Below, one piece after another: positions 50,733-60,079 of a stretch of 64,000 bases of DNA. This DNA comes from an uncultured Prevotellaceae bacterium (lineage in GTDB: Bacteria; Bacteroidota; Bacteroidia; Bacteroidales; Bacteroidaceae). The translations under genes and the position numbers were made by a program. Numbering within the stretch: position 1 is the stretch's first letter; every line of letters starts with the position of its first letter. The DNA is taken from contig OMXV01000013.1 in assembly GCA_900315075.1 (NCBI GenBank), positions 1 to 64,000 on the forward strand, read 5' to 3'. Under the pieces are notes generated by a model. The model had not been told where the DNA came from and searched no databases. It worked only from the letters and a program-made list of their open reading frames with translations.

Positions 50733-51683
50733 ATGTGTGAACCACTGCTTCTGACCCTGCCACTACTTATCGGCTGGATGCTCGACATACTGTTGGGCGA
50801 CCCGCCCTACCTGCCACATCCCATTGTGGGTTTTGGCAAGATGATTTCCTTTGGTGAGCATCGACTAAACAAAGGTAACCACCGTAAAATAAAAGGTGGC
50901 ATCATGGCTGTCGTTTACATCCTGCTCGTCTTTGGGGTCACATGGCTTATACGACAGTTGCTCTATCAACACATACAACCATTGGGTATTACCATCGATA
51001 TCCTCATCGTCTTCTTCTGTCTCGCTGGTACGACTCTAATCCGTGAAGTACGCCAAGTGTTTGTCGCCCTTGACCATTCACTCGAAGAAGGTCGGAAGCA
51101 AGTGGCACGTATCGTTGGTCGAGACACTTCGGCATTGTCAGCACAGGAAGTTCGCACTGCTGCCCTCGAAACCCTTGCCGAAAACCTCAGCGACGGAGTA
51201 ATTGCCCCCCTCTTTTGGTTTGCCCTATTAGGTACCCCCGGCATGTTGGCCTACAAGATGGTCAACACCCTCGACTCGATGATAGGCTACCGCACACAGC
51301 GTTACAAAAATTTTGGCTGTTGGTCAGCCCACATTGACGATATCGCAAACTATATCCCCGCACGCCTGACAGCATTGCTCATGGTGTTTGTCACCGGTCA
51401 CTGGCGGCTGATTGGATTTGTGTGGAGGAATGGTCGTCGCCATGCCAGTCCCAACAGTGGCTATCCAGAGGCAGCCCTTGCCGGAATTCTAAACTGCCGT
51501 TTCGGTGGTCCCCACTACTATTTTGGCGAACTTTTCGACAAACCCTATATCGGTGACAACGACCGGCAACTCGAAACAGTCGATGCAAAAAAAGCCATCA
51601 ATGTCAACCGCAAGACTGAGGTAGTCATGGTCGTATTCGTCTTATTCATTCAATTCTTTATAAACTTCCACCACTATGGGTAA
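50733..51683 (+). CDS. cbiB: Adenosylcobinamide-phosphate synthase
   Basis: A 316-residue membrane enzyme that attaches aminopropanol (phosphate) to adenosylcobyric acid. It opens with the family's LLIGWMLDILLGDPPYLPHP, has several membrane segments (MAVVYILLVFGVTWLI, IDILIVFFCLAGTTLI), and the central ENLSDGVIAPLFWFALLGTP and MVNTLDSMIGYRTQRYKNFG. The C-terminus ends in a membrane helix. It overlaps the next gene by 8 bp. Confidence 0.95.
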   Translation: MCEPLLLTLPLLIGWMLDILLGDPPYLPHPIVGFGKMISFGEHRLNKGNHRKIKGGIMAVVYILLVFGVTWLIRQLLYQHIQPLGITIDILIVFFCLAGTTLIREVRQVFVALDHSLEEGRKQVARIVGRDTSALSAQEVRTAALETLAENLSDGVIAPLFWFALLGTPGMLAYKMVNTLDSMIGYRTQRYKNFGCWSAHIDDIANYIPARLTALLMVFVTGHWRLIGFVWRNGRRHASPNSGYPEAALAGILNCRFGGPHYYFGELFDKPYIGDNDRQLETVDAKKAINVNRKTEVVMVVFVLFIQFFINFHHYG

Positions 51684-53094
51684 AATCATCATCGCAGGCA
51701 TTGGCCCTGGCAACCCTTCAGACATCACCCCCGCAGTACTCGAGGCGGTAAGCAAGGCGGATGTCATCATTGGCTACAAATACTACTTCCAGTTCATCGC
51801 CCCCTATGTACGTGAGGATTGTCCTTGCATCGACACAGGCATGAAAAAGGAACGCGAACGTGCGGCAGAGGCCTTTGAGCAAGCCTGCCAAGGAAAGACT
51901 GTCGTGGTCATCTCGTCGGGCGATGCTGGCATCTACGGCATGGCCCCACTGATTTATGAGATGAACCAAGAACGTCGAAACAACGATAATCATACCGACA
52001 ACATAGAAATTGAGACACTCCCAGGCATCTCTGCCTTTCAGAAAGCCGCCTCTCTATTGGGCGCACCTATCGGTCACGACCTCTGCCTTATCTCGTTGAG
52101 CGACCTGATGACTCCATGGGAGGTAATTGAGAGACGCATCAAAGCAGCCATTGCCGGCGACTTTGTCACTGCCCTCTATAATCCTAAATCGCATGGCCGT
52201 TATTGGCAACTCTACCGGTTGCAAGAACTCTTCCTACAACAACGTGCTGCTGACACCCCCGTGGGCTATGTACGTCAGGCAGGTCGTCCGGAACAGGAAG
52301 TAAAAGTGACCACCCTCGGTGCTTTCGACCCTGAGGATGTCGATATGTTTACCATTATTCTGATTGGCAACTCACAGTCATACCTGTCTGAAGGCAAGAT
52401 TATCACTCCACGAGGTTACTACCGAGAAGAAATATCGGAAGATTACAAGATAGGGCAAAACATCATGATTGAGTCGTTTCGCACCATCGAAAGAGAACTG
52501 CACCGAAAAGACTGGCCATTAGGACATAAATGGGCATTGCTCCATGCCATCCACACCACTGCCGATTTTGATATGGAGAACATACTCTATACCGACGAGG
52601 GAGCCGTGGAGCAAATGTTTCAGAAAGTAGTTGACGGTCAATTGAAAGTCATCGTCACCGATGTGACGATGGTGACGAGTGGCATCCGCAAGAAAGCCCT
52701 CACACGTTTAGGTATTGAGGCAAAATGCTACCTCAGCGACCCCCGTGTGGCAGAGATGGCAGCAGCAAAAGGCATCACCCGCACCCAGGCAGGCATCCGA
52801 TTAGCCGTAGAAGACCACCCCGACGCTCTGTTTGCCTTCGGCAATGCCCCCACAGCACTGATGGAACTCTGCGAACTCATCCGTAAGGACAAGGCACACC
52901 CCTCAGGCATCATTGCCGCTCCTGTGGGCTTTGTACATGTGAGGGAGTCCAAACACATGGTAAAACCCTTCAAAAACATCCCAAAAATTATCGTTGAAGG
53001 GCGTAAGGGAGGTAGCAACCTTGCCGCCACCCTCTGCAATGCAATCCTCACATTCGACGACGCAGCCCAACTAAAACCTGGAAGAGACCTATGA
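51676..53094 (+). CDS. cbiHC: Fusion: precorrin-3B C17-methyltransferase (CbiH) + precorrin-8X methylmutase (CbiC)
   Basis: A 472-residue two-domain enzyme. Residues about 1-245 are a tetrapyrrole methylase (IIIAGIGPGNPSDITPAVLE, VVVISSGDAGIYGMAPLIYE, TLPGISAFQKAASLLGAPIG), carrying out C17 methylation and ring contraction. Residues about 265-472 are the methylmutase CbiC, with the catalytic His293 in HAIHTTADFDME and NAPTALMELCELI and APVGFVHVRESK downstream. The two steps are separated in the pathway by others. Overlaps cbiET by 4 bp. Confidence 0.94.
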   Translation: MGKIIIAGIGPGNPSDITPAVLEAVSKADVIIGYKYYFQFIAPYVREDCPCIDTGMKKERERAAEAFEQACQGKTVVVISSGDAGIYGMAPLIYEMNQERRNNDNHTDNIEIETLPGISAFQKAASLLGAPIGHDLCLISLSDLMTPWEVIERRIKAAIAGDFVTALYNPKSHGRYWQLYRLQELFLQQRAADTPVGYVRQAGRPEQEVKVTTLGAFDPEDVDMFTIILIGNSQSYLSEGKIITPRGYYREEISEDYKIGQNIMIESFRTIERELHRKDWPLGHKWALLHAIHTTADFDMENILYTDEGAVEQMFQKVVDGQLKVIVTDVTMVTSGIRKKALTRLGIEAKCYLSDPRVAEMAAAKGITRTQAGIRLAVEDHPDALFAFGNAPTALMELCELIRKDKAHPSGIIAAPVGFVHVRESKHMVKPFKNIPKIIVEGRKGGSNLAATLCNAILTFDDAAQLKPGRDL

Positions 53095-54305
53095 AATACG
53101 TTGTCATCGGCATAGCCGACCACCCCAATCCGTTTTTTCCGCCAGAGGTCATGGAGATTATCCACCGAGGGAAAGTATTCTCCGGTGGTAAACGGCATCA
53201 TGAGATTGTATCTGCGTTGCTCCCTGCTGATACCGTGTGGATAGATATCACCACACCCATCGATGCCGTGTTTGAGCAATATGACAGCCTTGCCACAGGT
53301 CAGAACCTTGACCAACTGATAGTCTTTGCAAGCGGTGACCCACTATTCTATGGTTTTGCCAACACCATCCGGCGGAAAATGCCAATGGCAGAAATTGAAC
53401 TTTATCCCACATTCAATTCCCTACAGACGCTTGCCCATCGGTTGGTACTACCCTACCACGATATGCAGATTGTCTCGCTGACCGGACGCCCCTGGCATGA
53501 GTTTGACAGGACACTTATTGAGAAGACCGCCAAAATCGGCGTACTCACCGACCGTGAGCACTCCCCATCTGCCATCGCCCGACGTATGCTCGACTATGGT
53601 TATTCCGACTATCAGATGCACGTGGGTGAACATCTGGGAAATCCTGTTGATGAGAAAGTCGTCACACTGACATTGGACGATGCCGCCCAAAGACTTTTCG
53701 ACTATCCTAATTGCGTGATACTTACCACAGAGTCGCCCCAACCTCGCCTTTTCGGCATACCCGAAAGCGAATTTGCATTGCTTGACGGTCGTGAGAAAAT
53801 GATTACCAAGATGCCTATACGTCTGTTGACACTGCAAGCAATGGACCTCCCCCAAAAACATGTGTTTTGGGATATCGGCTTCTGCACTGGCAGTGTATCT
53901 ATTGAAGCACGTCTTCAGTTTCCACATCTACACGTAGTGGCCTTTGAAATTCGTCCAGAATGTGAGGCTATCATCCAGGAAAACTGTCGTCGTTTTGGTG
54001 TACCAGGCATCGACATCCATATTGGTGATTTTCTTGAAGCAGATTTGACCAGCCTACCCCATCCAGACGCCGTATTCATAGGAGGTCATGGCGGCAAATT
54101 GAAGGAAATCATGGCAAAGGTGAAGAGTGTGCTGGCTGATGACGGTTGTATCGTGATGAACAGCGTCTCCTCACCCGCCGTACATACCGACAGTCGGCAG
54201 TTATTCGCCGAGGCTTGTCAAGCGTTAGGCCTGCATCAGGCACCATCCCTGCATATCATATTAAATCAACATAACCCCATTGAGATACTGAAATGCCAAA
54301 AATAG
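53091..54305 (+). CDS. cbiET: Fusion: precorrin-6Y C5,15-methyltransferase/decarboxylase (CbiE-CbiT)
   Basis: A 404-residue protein. Residues about 1-200 form the CbiE tetrapyrrole methylase (VIGIADHPNPFFPPEVMEII, VFASGDPLFYGFANTI). Residues about 215-404 form CbiT, a Rossmann-type methyltransferase that also decarboxylates, with the SAM motif DIGFCTGSVSIEARL at about 260 and VFIGGHGGKLKEIM. This fusion (CobL type) is common in bacteria. It overlaps the next gene by 13 bp. Confidence 0.94.
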   Translation: MKYVVIGIADHPNPFFPPEVMEIIHRGKVFSGGKRHHEIVSALLPADTVWIDITTPIDAVFEQYDSLATGQNLDQLIVFASGDPLFYGFANTIRRKMPMAEIELYPTFNSLQTLAHRLVLPYHDMQIVSLTGRPWHEFDRTLIEKTAKIGVLTDREHSPSAIARRMLDYGYSDYQMHVGEHLGNPVDEKVVTLTLDDAAQRLFDYPNCVILTTESPQPRLFGIPESEFALLDGREKMITKMPIRLLTLQAMDLPQKHVFWDIGFCTGSVSIEARLQFPHLHVVAFEIRPECEAIIQENCRRFGVPGIDIHIGDFLEADLTSLPHPDAVFIGGHGGKLKEIMAKVKSVLADDGCIVMNSVSSPAVHTDSRQLFAEACQALGLHQAPSLHIILNQHNPIEILKCQK

Positions 54306-56071
54306 CAATTATCCAAATCAGTGAAGCTAGCGAAAGAATTGTCTTGACGCTCCAACGTGCTCTCCATGCACAAATTATTCCCCGCACTGAAGTAGGCGAA
54401 CAATGGAACGACTACGATGCCTTCGTCTTCATCGGTGCGATGGGCATCTGTGTACGCACCATTAGTCCCTATGTCAAAGATAAACATACCGACCCTGCTG
54501 TGGTTTGCGTAGATAGCATAGGACTGCATGTCATCTCAGTGCTTTCAGGACATATCGGTGGAGCCAACATCCTGACCGAAGTTATCGCTGCAACCCTCGG
54601 TTCCACCCCCGTTATCACTACACAAAGCGACCTGGCACAACTGTGGGCACTCGACACTTTCGAACTGCGTTTCGACTGGGTTATAGTCAGCGATGACGAT
54701 ATGAACAAGTGCATCTATGCATTTGTGAACGAAGAACCTACCGCTCTATTGTTGGAGGTGCGTGACGAAGGAACAGAATATTTAGAGAAGACGTTGCCTC
54801 CACATGTGACCATTATCGACGACATCAACGAGGCTGACCCTGAAAAATATGTATTGCTAATCATGGTCACGCCCTATATTCATCATGCCCCAAAGGATAT
54901 GCTTGAACTGCATTTTTCACCTATGGTAGGTACTGTGGGGTTTGGTCTTGCTCATCATCCAGAAGACTATGAACAGATTTACGAACAGATAGACAAAGCC
55001 TTTGCCGAAAAAGGCATCCTGCCCTGCGCCCACCGTTACTGTACTATCGACGTGAAGGCCGATGAACCTTTTGTGCAACTGTTGGCTGAGGATTACGACA
55101 AGGAAGTCACCTTCTACACGGCTGAGGAACTGGCCGCTGTGGAGGTTCCCACCCCCAGCGATGTGGTGGCCAAGCATGTCGGCACAGCCAGTGTGTGCGA
55201 GGCTGCCGCTATCCTTGGCAGTAACCACGGTGAATTGGTTATCCCAAAGGTGAAAGGAAAGAATTTCACTGCTGCCCTCGCCATCGACAAGAAATACCTC
55301 CGCACAAAGAATGGGCATATCGAGATTGTCGGTGCAGGTCCTGGTCACCCCGACTTGATTTCCGTTCGTGGCAGAAAACTGCTGGAACATGCCGATCTCA
55401 TCCTCTATGCTGGTTCGTTGGTACCTCGTGAACTTACCTTGTGCGCCAAAATAGGAGCCGTAGTGCGTAGCAGTGCCGATATGAACCTTGAGGAACAGTG
55501 TGCCTTGATGAAAGAGCATTACGACCGTGGACATCTCATCGTGCGCCTGCATACAGGTGACCCCTGCATCTTCGGTGCCATCCAAGAACAGATGGCTTAC
55601 TTCGACCGTGAAGGCATGTCATATCATATCACACCAGGCATCTCGTCTTTTCTCGCTGCTGCTGCCGAATTGAGGAGCCAGTTCACGATTCCTGGTCGTA
55701 CACAAACCATCATCCTCACCCGTGGCGAAGGACGCACACCAATGCCCCCAAAAGAGCAGCTCCATTTGTTGGCACGCAGCCAAAGCACGATGTGTATCTT
55801 TTTAAGTGCTGCAATTGTTGATGATGTTCAGCGTGAATTACTGCAAGAATACCCAGAAGATACTCCCGTGGCAGCTTGCTATCATCTCACCTGGCCCGAC
55901 CAACGTATCTATCGCGGTGTATTGAAAGACTTGGCTAAGATTGTCCACGACAACCATCTCACCCTTACAACCATGATTGTTGTGGGCGAGGCCATCGACA
56001 ACAGAAACGGCCTCTCGGAACTCTACAACAAATACTTCACCCATATGTATAGGGAGGGGATAGAAAATTGA
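54293..56071 (+). CDS. cbiGF: Fusion: cobalt-precorrin-5A hydrolase (CbiG) + precorrin-4 C11-methyltransferase (CbiF)
   Basis: A 592-residue protein. Residues about 1-330 are CbiG (FVFIGAMGICVRTISPYVKD, SVLSGHIGGANILTEVIAAT, and the C-terminal CbiG part VVAKHVGTASVCEAAAILGS), which opens the delta-lactone in the anaerobic pathway. Residues about 341-592 are the methylase CbiF (IEIVGAGPGHPDLISVRGRK, VRLHTGDPCIFGAIQEQM, ITPGISSFLAAAAELRSQFT). The presence of CbiG shows that the anaerobic (early cobalt) route is used. A repeat-containing 46-bp gap follows. Confidence 0.94.
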   Translation: MPKIAIIQISEASERIVLTLQRALHAQIIPRTEVGEQWNDYDAFVFIGAMGICVRTISPYVKDKHTDPAVVCVDSIGLHVISVLSGHIGGANILTEVIAATLGSTPVITTQSDLAQLWALDTFELRFDWVIVSDDDMNKCIYAFVNEEPTALLLEVRDEGTEYLEKTLPPHVTIIDDINEADPEKYVLLIMVTPYIHHAPKDMLELHFSPMVGTVGFGLAHHPEDYEQIYEQIDKAFAEKGILPCAHRYCTIDVKADEPFVQLLAEDYDKEVTFYTAEELAAVEVPTPSDVVAKHVGTASVCEAAAILGSNHGELVIPKVKGKNFTAALAIDKKYLRTKNGHIEIVGAGPGHPDLISVRGRKLLEHADLILYAGSLVPRELTLCAKIGAVVRSSADMNLEEQCALMKEHYDRGHLIVRLHTGDPCIFGAIQEQMAYFDREGMSYHITPGISSFLAAAAELRSQFTIPGRTQTIILTRGEGRTPMPPKEQLHLLARSQSTMCIFLSAAIVDDVQRELLQEYPEDTPVAACYHLTWPDQRIYRGVLKDLAKIVHDNHLTLTTMIVVGEAIDNRNGLSELYNKYFTHMYREGIEN

Positions 56072-56092
56072 AGATTGAAGATTGAAAAATCT
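56067..56092. repeat. ATTGAAG repeat inside the cobalamin operon
   Basis: GAAAATTGAAGATTGAAGAT followed by TGAAAAA: three to four 8-bp units overlapping the cbiGF stop codon. It is the only substantial gap in the operon. Confidence 0.75.
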
Positions 56093-56117
56093 AATCAATA
56101 ACTAACAAATAAGAACG

Positions 56118-57845
56118 ATGCTATTAGTATTTGGTGGCACAACAGAGGGGCGTAAGGCTGTGGAGGTACTTGAAGAGGGTACTGGAGCCTACTATTATTC
56201 GACGAAGACTGGCGAGCAAGATGTTGTATTGCACCATGGTCAGCGTATCGATGGCGCCATGGATACTGAAGCTATGCTGAATTTCTGCCATGTGCACGAC
56301 ATCCGTCTCATCGTCGATGCCGCCCATCCCTTTGCCCAAGTACTCCATCAGACGATAGCATGTGTGGCCGAAAAGTTGCAGATTCCTGTCATTCGTTACG
56401 AACGTATTTACCCCCCAAGAACCAACGATATTTTATGGATTGACAACTATCAACAAATCCCTCGCAACATTCATACACTGCTTGCCACCACTGGGGTACA
56501 ATCCATAGCACGACTGAAACCCTTCGAGGATGAAGGTATGCGCATTATCTACCGCATCCTACCGAGAGAGACTTCCATCCATCTGGCCCATCAACAAGGT
56601 GCCACAGATGACCAACTGTGCTTTTACGAAGACGGACAGAAAATTGACATTGAGGCCGATGCTATTCTATTAAAGGAAAGTGGGGTTTCGGGTGGTTTTA
56701 TAGAAAAAGTCGATGCTGCCAGGAAAAGAGGCATGAGAATTATTGTCTTGAAACGCCCTGCCATGCCAACGAGTTTTTTGACAGTTAATGGTCCGCATGG
56801 TTTACGCAGAGAAATTGAGCATTTGGTTCCTGAATTCTATCCCCTGCACAGTGGTCTGACCACTGGCACCTGTGCCACAGCTGCCGCAGTTGCTGCTGCC
56901 ATTCGTCTCACAAAGGGCGACACACCTGATAAGGTTCCTGTGATTTTGCCCAATGGAGAAACCATCCACGTCGCAGTGGCTTATGGCGATGGCTACGCCT
57001 CGGTCTTCAAGGAAGCCGGCGACGACCCTGATGTGACCAATGGATTGGAAATAAGAGTCTGTGTTGATAAAGCCCGGCAATTTGAATTTCTCGGAGGAGA
57101 GGGTGTCGGTATCATCACACTGCCAGGTTTCGACTACCCGCCAGGTTCTCCTGCCATCAACAAAGCGCCTAGAGAGATGATTCGCCAAAATATAGAACCA
57201 TTTGGAACAGCCTTCAAAGTGACGATTTCCGTACCAAGAGGTGCCGAAATCGCCCTTCGCACTTTCAATCCCCGTTTAGGCATTGAGGGAGGTATCAGCA
57301 TCATCGGTGTATCGGGCATTGTCAAGCCATTCTCTGAAGAAGCCTTTATCGACAGTATCCGCAAGTGCATGACCATCGCCAAGGCTGCCGACACCGACTG
57401 TGTGGTCATCAACAGCGGCGGAAAGAGTGAGCGATTTGTCCGTTCTCTCTACCCCAATCTCCCCCGCCAGGCATTCGTGGAATATGGCAACTATATCGGT
57501 GAAACATTACGCATTGCCTCAGAACTTAAAATACCTCACATCGTGCTCGGTGTAATGCTCGGCAAGGCAGTGAAATTGGCTGCCGGCCATTTAGACACAC
57601 ACAGTCGGCGTGCCACAATGGACAAAGACTTCATCCGCGAGATGCTCCATGAAATTCATTGCGACATCAATATCGACAACCTTACCTTGGCAAGAGAACT
57701 ATGGGAAAAAATACCCGCAACACAACTCAATGCTTTCGCCAAAAATATCATCACACATTGCGAGACCCATTGTCGTCCCTTACTCCCGCAAGGCACCCTC
57801 ACCATCCTGTTGATAGATGATGAGGGGACAATATATGAAAAATAA
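56118..57845 (+). CDS. cbiJD: Fusion: precorrin-6X reductase (CbiJ) + cobalt-precorrin-5B C1-methyltransferase (CbiD)
   Basis: A 575-residue protein. Residues about 1-235 are CbiJ/CobK (MLLVFGGTTEGRKAVEVLEE, LIVDAAHPFAQVLHQTI, ILLKESGVSGGFIEKVDAAR). Residues about 242-575 are CbiD (LHSGLTTGTCATAAAVAAAI, AGDDPDVTNGLEIRVCVD, GGEGVGIITLPGFDYPPGSP). It is the last gene of the operon and converges on the permease gene with 29 bp between. No terminator hairpin is seen in that short gap. Confidence 0.94.
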   Translation: MLLVFGGTTEGRKAVEVLEEGTGAYYYSTKTGEQDVVLHHGQRIDGAMDTEAMLNFCHVHDIRLIVDAAHPFAQVLHQTIACVAEKLQIPVIRYERIYPPRTNDILWIDNYQQIPRNIHTLLATTGVQSIARLKPFEDEGMRIIYRILPRETSIHLAHQQGATDDQLCFYEDGQKIDIEADAILLKESGVSGGFIEKVDAARKRGMRIIVLKRPAMPTSFLTVNGPHGLRREIEHLVPEFYPLHSGLTTGTCATAAAVAAAIRLTKGDTPDKVPVILPNGETIHVAVAYGDGYASVFKEAGDDPDVTNGLEIRVCVDKARQFEFLGGEGVGIITLPGFDYPPGSPAINKAPREMIRQNIEPFGTAFKVTISVPRGAEIALRTFNPRLGIEGGISIIGVSGIVKPFSEEAFIDSIRKCMTIAKAADTDCVVINSGGKSERFVRSLYPNLPRQAFVEYGNYIGETLRIASELKIPHIVLGVMLGKAVKLAAGHLDTHSRRATMDKDFIREMLHEIHCDINIDNLTLARELWEKIPATQLNAFAKNIITHCETHCRPLLPQGTLTILLIDDEGTIYEK

Positions 57846-57874
57846 ATCGTGTAGACGTTAAGGCAACAAACAGT

Positions 57875-58906
57875 CTATTCCTCCACTTCCTCCTTGCGGC
57901 GCCCAAAGAGGACAAGGGCGATGATGGGAGCACCGACAAGAGCGGTAACACTGTTTACGGGAAGAGCGCCCTCGAATCCAGGCATTCGCGCGATGAGGTT
58001 GCAGACCAGTGCGAGTGCCGCGCCACAAAGCATCGTGGCGGGCATGAGAATGCGGTGGTCGGATGTACGGAAGATGGCACGTGTGAGATGTGGTACAGCC
58101 AAGCCGATAAACATGATGGGACCACAATAGGCTGTGACAATGGCCACAAGGATACCCGACGATATGATGACCAGTCGCCTTGCCCTACGGATATTTAGGC
58201 CCAAATTTGATGCATAGCGGTCACCCAACAATAGTAGATTCATCGACTTCGCCAACAAACAACTCAGTGGTAGGAGTATCGCTATAATCACCACAAATAG
58301 AATCATCTGATTGCCAGAAACCCGGGAAAAAGAACCTAATCCCCACACCACAAAAGCCTTCACATCCTCTTCGGGAGAGAGAAACTTCAGCACCCCGATA
58401 ATCGCATTGGCCAAATAGCCTATCATCACACCGATTATCAACAAAGTGACGTTTCCCTTGACTTTTTGCGAAATCCACACAATAAGCATCAAGACCGCCA
58501 GCGCACCTACTATGGCAGCAATTGACATGGCCGCATCGCCAAGATAGCCTAAACGCGAGAGAGCCACGCCTCCCAATCGTCCTGAAAGCAAAACAACAAA
58601 AGCCACCCCCAGGGCAGAACCATTGGAAATGCCCAAAACAGAAGGACCCGCCAAAGGATTGCGGAAAACAGTCTGCATCTGCAAACCACTGACAGCCAGT
58701 CCTGCTCCAGCAGCAATAGCGGTCAAGGTTTGCGGCAGACGAACTTGCAGGATGATGTTTGACCAAATCTCATTCGAATCCATCCCGACAAGTATTCCGC
58801 AGATATCCCTGACGGGGATGTGTACGGAGCCAATGAAAAGATTGGCAATCATCAAAATAATGATTGTTGTCAGAAGGGTCAATATCAGGAGCAGAGGCTT
58901 TCGCAT
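57875..58906 (-). CDS. BtuC/FecCD-family ABC importer permease
   Basis: A 343-residue membrane protein starting at MRKPLLLILTLLTTIIILMI, with about ten membrane helices. Family marks: VRLPQTLTAIAAGAGLAVSG, LQMQTVFRNPLAGPSVLGIS, NGSALGVAFVVLLSG, and YCGPIMFIGLAVPHLTRAIF near the C-terminus. Such permeases import B12, haem or iron chelates. An in-frame ATG 15 codons upstream would add a polar tail and is less likely. It follows the binding-protein gene by 60 bp. No ATPase gene (BtuD/FecE type) follows; the next gene is convergent. Confidence 0.93.
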   Translation of the reverse strand: MRKPLLLILTLLTTIIILMIANLFIGSVHIPVRDICGILVGMDSNEIWSNIILQVRLPQTLTAIAAGAGLAVSGLQMQTVFRNPLAGPSVLGISNGSALGVAFVVLLSGRLGGVALSRLGYLGDAAMSIAAIVGALAVLMLIVWISQKVKGNVTLLIIGVMIGYLANAIIGVLKFLSPEEDVKAFVVWGLGSFSRVSGNQMILFVVIIAILLPLSCLLAKSMNLLLLGDRYASNLGLNIRRARRLVIISSGILVAIVTAYCGPIMFIGLAVPHLTRAIFRTSDHRILMPATMLCGAALALVCNLIARMPGFEGALPVNSVTALVGAPIIALVLFGRRKEEVEE

Positions 58907-58966
58907 TGTTAATATTCGAGTATTTGAGGGGCGACGGCACAACCATCGCATACGGAAAAGAGGGAT

Positions 58967-60079
58967 TTACTCTTTTAGCAGATGATAATAGACGGGCTGA
59001 TAATCTTTTTCCACAAGTTCGGGGTGGAATATCGCAACAAAGTCTTTCAACAGCACATCAGGTTGCACCGGTGAAATTTCATAATAGGGTGTCTGTTTCA
59101 TGTTACAGTAAATCACCCGATGATTCTTGTATGCATCAAACAACTCGTTTCGCTGTTCGCTGCTTTTTAGTGCTTCGTAGGAAAAGTCACCTTGATAGCT
59201 ATTAAGAATACGCCAGTAGTCGGCTTTAGCAGCAAGTGAATACATCTTCTCAAACTCGAAATCCTCACCGGCCGTTTCCTCATCGTTGACGACATAGTCG
59301 GCACCTGCATCCCTGAAGATTTGTGCTAGATAATTTTTCCCACCCACGGCATGCCATGAGCCACTATGCATCTCGCCGCTGAATACAGTAGGACGTTTTT
59401 CTACTTTGGCCGCTTTCGCCTTCAATTCATTGTATCGCTGTTCGATACCGGCAAATATTTCATTGGCCTCTTTCTCCTTGCCAATAAACATACCAACAAA
59501 CTTTATCCATTCTGCCTGACCTAAAGGGTCGAGTTCCTTATACCCTAAATGTGGCACAAGTGTGATGCCAGTTTCCTTGATAGGCTCATATCCACCACGC
59601 TTGAAAGGCGAGATAAAGATGACGTCGGGATTGGCTGCTACCACCATCTCTGTATCAAAATTACCCTCCATGCCGATTTTGACAATCTTACCATCCTCGA
59701 CACGCTGAAGGATATCTTTGTCGAACAAGTTCTTGGTACCAGTGATTCCTGTCACCTTGTCGTGAGCATTAAGAATCGTGAAATTAGAGAGTTGCAGCAT
59801 CGTCATACAGATGGTTCTATCGATAGGAACCTTCACTTTTGTGTAACCCTCAGGTACATCGGCATCGTCATTGCTAACGAGTGCGAAATGGTCGTTCTCA
59901 CCCACATCGACAAGTCTGACGCCATCTGCTTCGCGCACGGCAAACCCTGTGGCATACTTGACTGTTACCTCAGCAGTGATGCTGTCGTTGGTTTCATCAG
60001 TTTTAGTAGTTTTCCCATTTTTGCATGCAGAAGTGCAAAACAGGATGGCGATAGCCATAAGATAAAATACTTTTTTCAT
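58967..60079 (-). CDS. BtuF/FhuD-like substrate-binding lipoprotein
   Basis: A 370-residue protein with a lipobox (ILFCTSACKNG; Cys19). It has the two-lobed class III binding fold: DRTICMTMLQLSNFTILNAH, VTGITGTKNLF, EMVVAANPDVIFISPFKRGG, ITLVPHLGYKELDPLGQAEW, and GGKNYLAQIFRDAGADYVV. This family carries B12, haem or siderophores to a BtuC-like permease. The start overlaps the end of the TonB receptor gene by 4 bp. With the receptors and chelatase upstream the cargo is likely a metal-tetrapyrrole or its metal. Confidence 0.92.
   Translation of the reverse strand: MKKVFYLMAIAILFCTSACKNGKTTKTDETNDSITAEVTVKYATGFAVREADGVRLVDVGENDHFALVSNDDADVPEGYTKVKVPIDRTICMTMLQLSNFTILNAHDKVTGITGTKNLFDKDILQRVEDGKIVKIGMEGNFDTEMVVAANPDVIFISPFKRGGYEPIKETGITLVPHLGYKELDPLGQAEWIKFVGMFIGKEKEANEIFAGIEQRYNELKAKAAKVEKRPTVFSGEMHSGSWHAVGGKNYLAQIFRDAGADYVVNDEETAGEDFEFEKMYSLAAKADYWRILNSYQGDFSYEALKSSEQRNELFDAYKNHRVIYCNMKQTPYYEISPVQPDVLLKDFVAIFHPELVEKDYQPVYYHLLKE

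Noticed and set aside
54917-55585. 222-residue minus-strand frame inside cbiGF
   Set aside because: Antisense to conserved CbiG/CbiF coding; no motif and no promoter.
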